This document shows, piece by piece, positions 48,301 to 58,846 of a DNA stretch of 64,000 nucleotides. The notes beneath the pieces were generated by a model. That model ran no database searches. It had not been told where the DNA came from and saw only the letters and a program-made list of their open reading frames with translations. Source of the DNA: Fragum whitleyi (Eukaryota > Mollusca > Bivalvia > Cardiida > Cardiidae); the NCBI GenBank assembly GCA_948146395.1, contig OX411558.1, positions 37,956,850 to 38,020,849 of the forward strand. Direction: 5' to 3'. The number at the start of each line of letters is the position of its first letter. Position 1 is the stretch's first letter. The translations under genes and the position numbers were made by a program.

Positions 48301-48783
48301 ATCATCGAAACATTGCAGACACACATATTTGCGGTTTGTAATGTTAATTGTTTTTTTTAAACATGCATATTATTGGAACATCCGATTTTTTAAAAGCCAC
48401 GGAGAAACTGAAAATAGATCAGGTGTACCCAATAGCTCAAATACAATCACAGAAGTAACACCTTCCATATTGTCAGTCATGACATGCGTTTTTAAATTTT
48501 AGGAATTTATATGACAATGTTACGGAGCTTGAAGAAAAAAAAATGTTTAAACAGGTCGCACACAAGTCAAGTAAATGAATCTTTGAAAGGTTTAATGGCG
48601 GTAAACTTCAGTGAAAATACATTAACGTTGCATATTTACTCATATTGAATATCGTTTAAAGGGCTAATTAAAATGACATCATAGAAGTTTATTCATTCGA
48701 TTTCAAAGATAAAGTAATCGTATTGTCATTCAATCTCGATGTAAATTTGGAATGTTTGGAAAAGATCTTTGATTTTTCATTGC
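45376..48783. other. Intergenic with scattered repeat pieces
   Basis: 45950-46260 is a repeat-like block (TACCCCTGTATCGAAAGAAT, CTGTCTGTCTGGCCGTC, AAGGTCA.. iterations). 47173-47310 has TIR-like ends (CAGTCAAACCTGTG..CAGTATGACTG). 47459-47482 is poly(A). 47600-47675 is half of an M2 MITE. Two TGACGTCA sites lie near 45510 and 45530. No gene supported. Confidence 0.45.
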
Positions 48784-48839
48784 AGAAGAGGGGGAGTAAG
48801 GGGAGAAAGAAGGAGCCAGACGTTCATTCAGAGTTTCAA

Positions 48840-49272
48840 ATGGATTATTCTATACAGACGTTGTTGCTGGTGTTTCTGGTTCATATGTGTCAAAGCGAAA
48901 AATCATCGACTTTGAAAGAGTCAAAAAATGTGTCCGAAATTAGAGCCTCACAAAGTTTGATGCCACAAGTGAAAACGAGTGTTAGTTTAAGAACATCTAC
49001 AATAATTCAGAGTAATTTATCTAGACATTTTAACCATTCAGCAACGGAAACTGTGTCAAATATGTCGAATACAAGATTCTCTCATAGTGGAAACTCTATA
49101 AACATTCAACAACCGAGTAATACACATGCGCGTGCAACAGCAAATGTGTTACATACAAAACTTGCTTTATCCTTAGAGTCTTTGAACCCACAAGTCGCCA
49201 GTTTGCATTCAGCTGACATTATCACAGGTCCAAGGTCGCATATTGATCTAGATAAAGTCGAATTTACACCAG
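48840..49272 (+). CDS. First coding exon of a secreted Ser/Thr-rich protein (mucin-like paralogue?)
   Basis: The ATG at 48840 is followed by a clear signal peptide (YSIQTLLLVFLVHMCQSEKS) and about 120 residues rich in Ser, Thr and Asn with several N-glycosylation sequons. The donor CCAG|GTAAGA at 49273 leaves phase 1, as exon 1 of the mucin gene at 18307 does. A splice-acceptor-like TTTTTCATTGCAG at 48784 suggests an upstream 5'-UTR exon. No downstream exon was found before the Polinton at 51817, so the gene is partial here; later exons, if they exist, lie past 64 kb. Relationship to the first mucin gene is inferred from layout only. Confidence 0.65.
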
Positions 49273-49414
49273 GTAAGAATATTTCCTCTTGCCCGTCTGT
49301 TTTTTTCCTTTATGTCATAATAAACGCTATCAAACCAGACATATTTAAACCAAAAGAAATATATTTTTTTTAAAATTGAGGATCATAGTGATAAAATTTT
49401 CCACAAACAAGTGG

Positions 49415-49695
49415 TTGATTAATTGATTGAATGGGGTTTTACGCTGCTTTCAACATCATTTCAGTTATATCGCGGCGGCTGGAGCACCTAACAATTGATT
49501 CCTAGTATTTCTCACGCCAGTACTACCATTACATCCTTTCCTAGCCTCCAGCTACTATCTCACATAGATCTACGATTATCGACCCATTGGTGAGAGACAA
49601 ATAGTCGGAAAGAATGAGTGCCGCCGTCGGGGATCGAACCCGTGACCTCTTGTTTGACAGTCCGACGCGCTTCCAACTGCGCTATGACGGCGGCT
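49415..49695 (-). mobile_element. Full-length tRNA-derived SINE with 14-bp TSD
   Basis: On the minus strand it has the A box TAGCGCAGTTGG and B box GGTTCGATCCC, the full body and tail CCCCATTCAATCAATTAATC. CCACAAACAAGTGG (49401-49414) and CCACAACCAAGTGG (49696-49709) flank it, a target duplication with one mismatch. This is the best reference copy of the family in the window. Confidence 0.9.
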
Positions 49696-49939
49696 CCACA
49701 ACCAAGTGGAGTAAATACTAAAATTGATTATGACAAACAAAGAGAGTTAATATTTCCGTTGACTCCATTCGGAAATGATATGGCCACAATCATTGCCAGT
49801 GGAATACCTGTAGTCGATACTTTTTAATCTTGTAATCAAAGAAAAATCTTAAATATTTTGAACAAGTATTTTGATGAAATGAATAGTACCTTTGAAATTA
49901 TTTTTTGATCAGAAAATTCAATGTCACAATGATTTTTTT

Positions 49940-51502
49940 AGCTCACCTGAGCACGAAGTGCTCAAGGTGAGCTTTTGGGGTTGTGTGATGTCCGTCGTGC
50001 GTCTGTGCGTCGTCAACATTTACCTTTTAGACACTCTAGAAGCTTCATTTTTGCCCAATCAACCTGAAAATTGGTCAGAATGATAATCTTGATAAAATCT
50101 CGGACAAGTTCGAAATTGGGTCAAATGGGGTCAAAAATTAGGTCACTGGGTCAAATCTTAGAAAAATCTTGTGGACACTCTAGAAGCCACATTTTTAGCC
50201 CAATCAACCTGGAATTTGGTCAGAATAATTATTTTGATGAAATCTTGGACAAGTTCGAAATTGGGTAAGGTTGGGTCAAAAACTAGGCCACGGGGTCAAA
50301 TCTTAGAAAAACCTTGTGGACTCTCTAGAAGCCATATTTTTAGCCCAATCAACCTGAAAATTGGTCAGAATGATTATCTTAATGAAATCTCGGACAAGTT
50401 TGAAGTAGGTTCAAGTGGGATCAAAAACTAGGTCACGAGGTCAAATCTTAGAAAAACCTTGTGGACACTCTAGAAGCCATATTTTTAGCCCAATCAACTG
50501 AAAATTGGTCAGAATGATAATCTAAATGAAATCTCGGACAAGTTCGAAGTAGGGTCAAGTGGGGTCAAAAACTAGGTCACAGGGTCAAATCTTAGAAAAA
50601 CCTTGCGGACACTCTAGAAGCCACATTTTTAGCCCAATCAACCTGAAAATTGGTCAGAATGATTATCTTGATTTAATCTGTGACAAGTTCGAAGTAGGGT
50701 CAAGTGGGGTAAAAAATTAGGTCACAGGGTCAAATCTTAGAAAAACCTTGTGGACACTCTAGAAGCCACATTTTCAGCCCAATCAATCTCAAAATTGTTC
50801 AGAATGATTATCTTAATGAGATTTTACACAAGTTCAAATTGGGTCAACTGGGGTCAAAAACAAGGTCACTGGGTCAAATCTTAGAAAAATCTTGTGGACA
50901 CCCTAGTAGCCACATTTTTAGCCCAATCAATCTTGAATTTGGTCAGAATGATTATCATGATGAAATCTTGGACAAGTTCGAAGTAGGGTCAGGTAGGATA
51001 AAAAACTAGGTCACGGGGTCAAATCTTTGAAAACCTTGTGGACACTCTAAAAGCCAAATTTTCAGCCCAATCAATCTCAAAATTGGTCAGAATGATTATC
51101 TAAATGAAATTTTGGACAAGTTTGTAATTGGGTCAAGTGGGGTCAAAGACTAGGTCACAGGGTCAAATTTTAGAAAAACCATGTGGACACTCTAGAAGCC
51201 ACATTTTAAGCCAAATCAACTTGCAAATAAGTCAGAAAGCTCATCTTAATGAAATCTGGGTCAAATCTAAAATTGGGTCAAATAGGGTCAAAAACTAGGT
51301 CACAAGGACAAATCTTAGAAAAACCTTGTGGACACTCAAGAGGCCTAATTTTGGGTCAATCAACCTGAAAATTGGTCGAAAGGATTGTCTTCATGAAATT
51401 CCAGACAACATTGAAAGGAAGTAATTTTATTAATGAGGTCAAGAATTCAGATCTAAGACAGTTAACTCAGGTGAGCGATTCAGGGCCACTATGACCCTCT
51501 TG
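49940..51502 (+). mobile_element. HINE-like repeat, core type A, ~9 tandem 144-bp units
   Basis: Head AGCTCACCTGAGCACGAAGT (hairpin), a GTCCGTCGTGCG segment, then about nine units of ~144 bp starting at 'gacactctagaagcc' (near 50027, 50167, 50310, 50464, 50611, 50754, 50899, 51042, 51186, 51330). The tail is CTCAGGTGAGCGATTCAGGG with hairpin and CTCTTG. Most complete member of the superfamily here. Confidence 0.85.
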
Positions 51503-51741
51503 TTTTAAAAAAAAAAAAAAACGTTTTCGAACTTATACTAAAAAAAAATTAACTGAGAATGATTTATAAAATTGCTGCTCATGACCCAAGGAAGTGCTTT
51601 GGTTCCTTATTGTCATGGTCACTGAATTTCCATTGAAATTTGTCCAAAAACATTCCAGATTTCCTACTCATTAAGTAATGGCCTTCCGATACAAAAAGCA
51701 CTTCTACATCGACGAGTAAGTGTTTTCTAAAGTCTTTTATT
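51503..51741. other. Spacer, poly(A) then unique sequence
   Basis: A short A-rich stretch and nothing recognised. Confidence 0.4.
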
Positions 51742-51816
51742 TTGTTGGTTGGTTGAATGGAGTTTAACGCCGCTTTCAACATTATTTCAGTTACATCGCG
51801 GCGGCTGGAGCACCTA
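51742..51816 (-). mobile_element. 3' part of a SINE interrupted by the Polinton
   Basis: TTGGTTGAATGGAGTTTAAC..GCGGCGGCTGGAGCACCTA is the tail half of the common SINE on the minus strand. It stops abruptly where intact copies continue 'acaattgattcc'. The break coincides with an AG-starting sequence, the expected Polinton terminus. Confidence 0.8.
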
Positions 51817-52030
51817 AGTAGTATATTAATTGTACATAGAATAGGGAAATGATCATTTTTGTACAAATATAGTCTAAATTGAAAATCGCCTTAGGCTTAT
51901 TTTCATTTACCAGCGAGATCGATGAAAGGAAGATAAAATTAATTGGTATACGAATGAGAAGGTTTAAAATAGTGTATTGAAAAGACTTCTGTGTATCGGA
52001 ATAGATATTTATAAAACTATGAATTAAATC

Positions 52031-54996
52031 ATGGGTATTTTTTGTTTAAACTGTGGAGGAGAATTTAATACAAGGCAGTTATATGATGAACATATTTGTG
52101 AAGAAAACTTTCATAATCTGTGAGTAAAACTTTAATCCATGATTTAACCTTACATGATTAATAGGGAAAATACAGCGTTTTAAATGGATAGATTTTTCAT
52201 AATCATATAGTGATAAAATTTATTAAAGAATGATTAAATATAAAGATAAATATAAATTTTGTTTGCTACCATTCACATGTGAGAAACACTCATTCAACTT
52301 CTCTCGTTTGATATTTTATATTTATTCTTTCATAATCTTGATTTATTGATGTTTTGATAGAGAAATAAATGAAAACAAAAATCCTATATCAGTAGAAAAA
52401 TCAAATATTTGTTATGTTTTTACTATAGTCTTTTTAATAAATAAAACAATGGAATTTAATTTTCGTTTTTCAGAGTTGAAGAAGGGAAAAAGAGAGATGA
52501 AAAAGCGTGTGGAAAATGTGGTAAACAGTTGTATTCAAAATATGTAAGAAAAACTCACGAAGAAAAATGCGGAAAAGAAAAGAAAACGGAGCAAACAAAT
52601 TGTAAAAAATGTGGGAAGAAATTTACACTTTACACGAATAGATTAAGACACGAAAAAAAATGTTTGGTAAACACTAGACCGAATGAATTACAGAGAGCTT
52701 GTGGGTTTATTTGCCCTGTGTGCGAACAATCATTTTCAAATTCTAGCGATTTAGTTAAACATCAAGAAAACAGTGGACATGTGAAGCCTGGTGGAAGTAA
52801 ACAAACCGAGTGTAATTTTTCCTGTCCAATTTGTAGACTTTCATTTTCTAATTTGAGAGAATTAGCTAGTCATGAGGAACAATGTGATAATTATCAAAAA
52901 GGAACGGGAGCAAGAGAGAAACGAAAAAGGATATCAAGGCAGGATAAAAAGGAAAAGAAACTTTGCATGCGTTGTAGAAAGTGTGGTGAAAGTTTTTCTT
53001 CTCATTCAGACTTATACACACATAGATCAATAGTTCATCACCAGTCGGAAGAGGAGAGAACTCATTTTCAAGACGAACCTTGGGAAGAGAATGAGGATGA
53101 AACCCCACCATGGGTTATGAATGATGGAACAGTAAATGCTGAATTACAAAAAGTTTATAACCTACATAGACATTTAATTTTAAAGCGGAGAAGAACTGAA
53201 CTTACCAATGAATTTTTGTTCAATTTTCCTGTTTCAAACGCATTAACTGTTGAAGAATTACACGCTCAAATAGAACAGATTTACAATGAAAGTGATTATT
53301 CTTTTAAAGTAAATCTTTCATTTGGGTTGATATTAGTAAACATTGAAACACAACGTTATAGATTTTTTGCGCCTTATTCAAACCAGAATTACTTTGATCA
53401 ACCAATACTTATTAATGATAGAGAAAGTCTCAAACAGTTTAAAGAAAGATTACAAGAGTTAGATATTGTAGCTTACCTACTGCAACAAAGACCTGATACG
53501 AAATTTAAACCTGTGTTGTTGACAAATGTGTTGTTTTCTGTTTATAGAACTGAGTTTCCGCTAGGATGTGGTCAAAATTTACCAAATTTCATTAAAAAAA
53601 TAAGTATATCATTCCCTTCGAAAAAAATCCGAACACTAAGAAAATTTATGAAGATGATTTGTGCATGTTTAGATGCTTAGCGTATCATATTTCGAAGTCA
53701 GTTTATAATGAAAAATTAACAAAAGAATTGTATTATAAATGGATTTTGTTTTGTGAAAAAAATAAAAAAACGATCAAATCTATAGAAATTACACTTAACA
53801 ATATACCGCATCTTGAATTATGTTTCGGTGTAAATATAAATATTTTTTGTCTTAATGTAGATAAAACTATCAAGTCAGTGTATAAATCTCGAAATCAACA
53901 GAGTGATGGAAAGAATGTTATGTATTTAAATATGTTTGGAAACCATCTTAGTTATATTACAAAATTTAAATATTTTAGTCATAAGTTTAAGTGCAAAGCT
54001 TGTCAGAAACTTTTCCCTCATTTAAGTAGACTAAATCAGCATGAAAAGATTTGTAAACCAAAGAGTCGGTTTCGTTTCCCTGGTGGATATTACAAGCAGA
54101 AAAGAACTATTTTTGATGAATTAGAAGAACTCGGGATAATTGTTCCAAACGAAGCTAGGTTATATCCTTGGTTTTCAGTTTTTGATTTTGAAGCTATTCT
54201 TGTTCCTACACAAAATGATAATGATGATAACGGACGAAGGTTAAAAACAAACAATTCACATGTACCGATATGTGTTTGTTTGTGTAGTAATGTGCCTGGA
54301 TATGAAAAAGAAGAATTCATTTTTGATTCGAATTTAGATGAAATGTTAAAAAAAATGATTGAATATCTGACTTCGATTTCGAATAAATGCGAGGAATTAG
54401 CTAAAGAAAGGTGGAAACTAGTATTTAACCAGTTTAAGACATTATCTCAAAAATGGGGGGATTATGAAGATGTCGAAATTAACGAGAGCTCGTATTCAAA
54501 ACTTGTTGATGATGATGATGATGATGGTGATGACTCTGGTCAATTCAGGGAAAGTTCTGGAAGAAGAAATCCATCCGCTCTATCTAATGAAGTAGGGGAA
54601 TGCAATGAAAACGAACCTCCATCTTCAGAATTTTTAAATGCAATGTCTAGAGAAAACGTGTTTTATAATTTTCTAAATCGATTAAATCAAACAGATAAGA
54701 TAGAAGTAGAGTATAACAATTGGAATTCAAGTTCTAGCGATGAAGAATTAACAGAGAATGAGATGTTAAGTTGTGACGAAGAAAATTTTTCAAAAGATAA
54801 AAACGCACGCGAGAGTTGGAATAAATATGAGAGTATGTTTTCTGTGGGAAATGATTATTTTGATAATGAAGATAAAAATAATAATTATGATAATTATGAT
54901 AATGATGATAATGATAATGATGATGATGATGAAGATGATGAAAATCATAGTGATGATGATGACTGTATCAACGACGTTGATGATTATGTTGATGAA

Positions 54997-55030
<34 letters not shown>

Positions 55031-57828
55031 CTTCCGTTTTGAATCATCGCAGAACGTTTAGAACAAAACTAAATTACATTGCCTCAGATTCTGAATCTGA
55101 AGATAATAATTTTGGTTTTCAAGCTAGAGCGAAATTTGATATGAATAAAAAGCTTGAAAAGTTGCGACAAAGATTTGAATTATATTGTAAACAAATCCCC
55201 GTGATAGGGTTTAATTCCGGTAAATATGATTTAAACTTAATCAAATCAAGATTAGCTTTTCACTTAAACCTACATCTGAATACGGGGAATAAATTTGTGG
55301 TGAAGAAAAACAATAACTATGTTTGTTTAACAAATGCAAACTTTAGATTCTTAGATTTGGTAAATTATCTTCCACCAGGTACTAGCTATGACTCGTTTTT
55401 AGTTACATTTAATGTTTCTGCACGCAAGTCTTTTTTTCCATATGAATATATTACAGATGTAAAAAAACTTGAAGAAACCAGTCTTCCACCGAAAGAGAAG
55501 TTTTACTCAAGTTTAAAGAAATGTAATGTTTTAGAAAATGAGACTAGAGTTAAATATGATAGATTGGTTGAAAACGAAAAAAAATCAAAAAAAGAGGCAT
55601 TGAATATACTTGGAATGGAAGTTGTTCCCCCTTCATCGATTGATGAGAATTATAGCGCACTTATTTCTGTTTGGAAAGAAAACAAAATGCAGACAATGAA
55701 AGATTTTTTACGATATTATGCTGAGTTAGATGTAGGACCGATGGTTGAAGGAATAAAAATATTTCAAGCTTTCTTTTTTGATAAAAAGTTAGATGTTTTC
55801 AAAGATTTTATTTCTGTACCGGGGATAGCTCGAAAAATGTTGTATGATTGTGGGATTAAACATGGCGCTTCATTCGCGTTATTAGATAAATCTGATGAAG
55901 ATTTGTATCATACTTATATGAATAATTTAACTGGAGGTGCGAGCATTATTTTTACTCGAAAACATGTTGTGGGTGAAACCTTCATTCGAGAAGATAGAAA
56001 TAAACCCTGTGAGTCAATATATGGGTATGATGCGAATAGTCTATATTTATGGAGTCTATCTCAAAGCATGCCTACACAAAGATATATCCGAAGAAAAGAA
56101 GAAAATGATTTCAAACCAGAAAATAAGACAAACATATATTTTTCAATGTTTGATTGGATGGATTATCTTAATCAGTTTGAAAATAAGAAAATTTTACATA
56201 AGATGAATTCTGGAAGAGAATTTCGTATTGGCCCGTATTATGTAGACGGCGTTGATACTGATTCGCATGAAGTATATGAATTTTTAGGAGATTATTGGCA
56301 TGGACATCCTCATTATCAAACAAAAGATATGGAAAAACAAAAAGAAAAGTATCAACAAACCATGACAAGGCTCGATTTCATTCGTTCGCAAGGTTATAAG
56401 GTAAACTGTATTTGGGAATGTGAGTACAATAAGTTATTGAAAGAGAATAAACAAATGAATGAGTTTGTGAAACAAAGATTACCAAAGTTTTACAGACAAC
56501 ACCCCACTCAAGTTACTCAGGAAACTATTTTAAACGGAATTGTTAATGACGATTTTTGTGGGTTTGTCGAATGTGATATAAGAGTACCCGATAGTTGGGA
56601 TGAGGTTGAATTTAAACCAGAAACGATGCTTTCACCATACGATTATTTCAAAGAAATGAGTCCGTTGTTTGCAACAACTAAGATTCCCTATGAAAAAATT
56701 GGACCCCACATGCAGCAACATGTTGAGGAAAATGATTTATCAAAAAAACCTAGATGTTTATTAGTAGGTGGAATGAAAGCAGAAAAGATAATGATTTTTT
56801 CTCCTTTGTTAAAATGGTATATCACTCATGGATTGAAAATTAGTCGGATATATCAGACTGTTGAATATAACCCTATGAAATGTTTCAAAGAATTTGGAGA
56901 TCAAGTAACAAAAGCCAGAAGAGATGGGGATAAACAAAATTCTCGAAATATTATGGCGACGTTGATGAAATTAATTGGAAACTCAGCATTCGGTGGGACA
57001 ATTATGAATAAAGAGAAACACAAAAAAATCAAGTATCTAAAAGGATTTCACAAATCCTGCTTAGCGGTAAATAATCCCAATTTTATCAGCCTGAATGAAA
57101 TAGATGATGATTATTTTGAGGCGGAATTCCAAAAACATCAAATTTGTATAGACAATCCGCTTCAATTAGGGATTGCGATTCTTAATTATGCAAAATTACA
57201 CATGTTATCGTTTTATTACGATTTCATGGATAAATTTCTCGATAGAAATGATTTTGAATACATTGAAGTAGACACGGATAGCGCATATTTCGCTTTATCA
57301 AAACCAAGTTTAAATGATTTGATTAAAACCGAGTTGAAATCGAAATATTATGACAATCTGTACAATAATTGTAGAGACGATTTTGATCCGCAGGTTGGAG
57401 TTGATGATGTCTGGTTTGTTAGAGAGTGTTGTGAAGAACATAAATCATTTGATGCAAGACAAATGGGGTTGATGAAAATCGAATTCCAAGCTATTACCAA
57501 TAATTCGGCTATGATCGGCTTATGCTCGAAATCATATATTGTCAAATCGGTTGATAAAGATAAAACTCAAATAAAATATAGTCTTAAAGGTGTGAATAAA
57601 CACTTTGTAGATCCTTTTCATCAGTTTCAAAATGTGTTAGAAAATAAAACTCATTCATATGCTGAGAATACAGGGATTCCAGTTTTTAATAATTCTCTGT
57701 ATTCATATCAGCAATACAAAAAAGCCTTTGTCTATTTCTACATAAAACGGTTCGTGTGTGATGATGGGGTTCACACCTTACCGCTAGATATTGTTTTAAA
57801 ACCGGAAAAATGCAGAACTAATGCATAA
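52031..57828 (+). CDS. PolB: Polinton protein-primed-type DNA polymerase B with N-terminal zinc fingers (intron, one frame break)
   Basis: Exon 1 (52031-52119) encodes a CLNCGGEF..HIC finger and is spliced (CT|GTGAGT; TTTTTCAG|A at 52473) to 52474 onward. Six Cys2-His/Cys fingers precede a CMFRCLAYH region, and a seventh (CKACQKLF) comes before the polymerase. Exonuclease motifs: FDFEAI (54181), GFNSGKYDLN (55201), YAELDV (about 55716). Polymerase motifs: YDANSLYLW (about 56027), KLIGNSAFGG (about 56970), DTDS (57271), SKSY (about 57530). The frame changes once between 53596 and 53680, next to an A7 run at 53594-53600; the upstream frame stops at 53678 and the downstream frame opens at 53596. 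About 1,814 aa if read through. A ~250-residue acidic insert lies between ExoI and ExoII. It replicates the element's DNA, presumably protein-primed. Confidence 0.92.
54503..55030 (+). repeat. GAT microsatellites encoding poly-Asp inside PolB
   Basis: GAT runs at 54507-54530 and 54874-55030 encode Asp/Asn/Glu-rich tracts, the last with about a dozen Asp in a row. Frame is preserved. The reverse strand and the +1 frame give only Ile- and Met-rich shadow frames. Confidence 0.85.
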
Positions 57829-58188
57829 ATTTCCGATTTTATAATTAGGTCTATGGATATATTCAAAATATGGGGATAACTATCACAAAGAAGTATGAGA
57901 TTTTAAACTTTTATTGAATATATATGTATATCAATTGTTACAATTTGAGTTATATGAATTATAATATAACCGATTAAATGTGAATAAATAACATGAAAAA
58001 ACTGTATATATACTTTTGTTTGTTAATGTCTTGAAATCGTTTATTATTCTTTTCTCTCCTTTCTGGTCCATTTCAGTCGTATTAACACTTTCGATACAAG
58101 TAAATTACACAACACATATTTAACACTAAGCTTGTGAATAATTGTAAATGATAAATAAATTTACTCTCATAAACCTTGTATCTTAAGT
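57829..58188. other. Convergent intergenic region of the Polinton
   Basis: 360 bp between the converging gene blocks. AATAAA occurs for the plus strand near 57983, and TTTATT, a minus-strand signal, near 57909 and 58039. Probably the shared polyadenylation region. Confidence 0.6.
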
Positions 58189-58464
58189 TTAATAAGGGAG
58201 CCAATCGATTTTCTTCATTTTCTTAAATTTTTGTGGACTTCTTTGTGATTGTGGGAATTTTCTCTTCGAAGATCTTACAACTTTAAGTGTGTCTTTAAGA
58301 TCGATTTCGTTATCATTTTCTACCCCGTCTTCGTTTTCATCTACTTCACTAGTGTCTTGTTTCTTTTCTTTGTTATTATGAGATTGAGGATTTTCTTCTT
58401 CCATATCTGTTTTCTGTAGAAGTGAGTTATATTTATCCTTCGCCATCACAATTAACTCTTTCAT
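58189..58464 (-). CDS. Small acidic/basic Polinton protein, unknown
   Basis: 91 aa. Short helical start (KELIVMAKDKYNSLLQK), an acidic middle (VDENEDGVENDNEIDLKD) and a basic end with a nuclear-localisation-like KFKKMKK, finishing IDWLPY. Last gene of the leftward block, 16 bp after its neighbour. Function unknown; the position and small size suggest a structural accessory protein. Confidence 0.65.
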   Translation of the reverse strand: MKELIVMAKDKYNSLLQKTDMEEENPQSHNNKEKKQDTSEVDENEDGVENDNEIDLKDTLKVVRSSKRKFPQSQRSPQKFKKMKKIDWLPY

Positions 58465-58480
58465 GTTTACCCTTCCACCT

Positions 58481-58819
58481 TTAAACTTTAGCTGGTATCC
58501 ACTTTATAGCTGCCTTCAGAATAATTAATACCTCCTTCCAACGTTTGGATATTAAGGTCTTTTTTCGGGAAAGTGTTGTTGATTTACTTATGATGTTTCG
58601 CCAACTTGAATTGAATTTTTTTAAGATAGCGATATCTGATTGTTTTAAAATAATTTTTTTCCTTGTTGCGTTAAAAATTATTCCACTTATCACATTTGAC
58701 TGTGACTTTGTAAGATTTTTTAGAACCAATTTAACTGACTTGGGATCTAGTTTTAGCAGATAATGTAGAAACAATGATTCTTTTTTCACAAGTTCCTTCA
58801 TATTATAGCTTAAATTCAA
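58481..58819 (-). CDS. Small basic helical Polinton protein, unknown
   Basis: 112 aa, very Lys/Leu/Ile rich, predicted all-helical: LFLHYLLKLDPKSVKLVLK, then ISGIIFNATRKKIILKQSD, ILKKFNSSWRNIIS and RKKTLISKRW. The pattern (P..KLVL..LI..I..NA...I.L...D...LKK...R) recalls a small basic protein often found beside capsid genes in invertebrate Polintons; that recollection could not be checked. It follows the ATPase by 27 bp. Confidence 0.7.
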   Translation of the reverse strand: MNLSYNMKELVKKESLFLHYLLKLDPKSVKLVLKNLTKSQSNVISGIIFNATRKKIILKQSDIAILKKFNSSWRNIISKSTTLSRKKTLISKRWKEVLIILKAAIKWIPAKV

Positions 58820-58846
58820 AATTAAGAATATATCTATTCTTACGAC

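Noticed and set aside
49618..49827. 69-codon plus-strand frame
   Set aside because: Its first half is the antisense of the SINE tRNA head. The last 35 codons after the SINE (KIDYDKQRELIFPLTPFGND) look slightly protein-like but have no acceptor or domain.
50071..50431. Repeated short frames in the 144-bp array
   Set aside because: Arise from unit periodicity; not conserved in other copies of the core.
54773..55047. Met/Ile-rich frames over the GAT repeats
   Set aside because: Alternative readings of the (GAT)n tract inside PolB.
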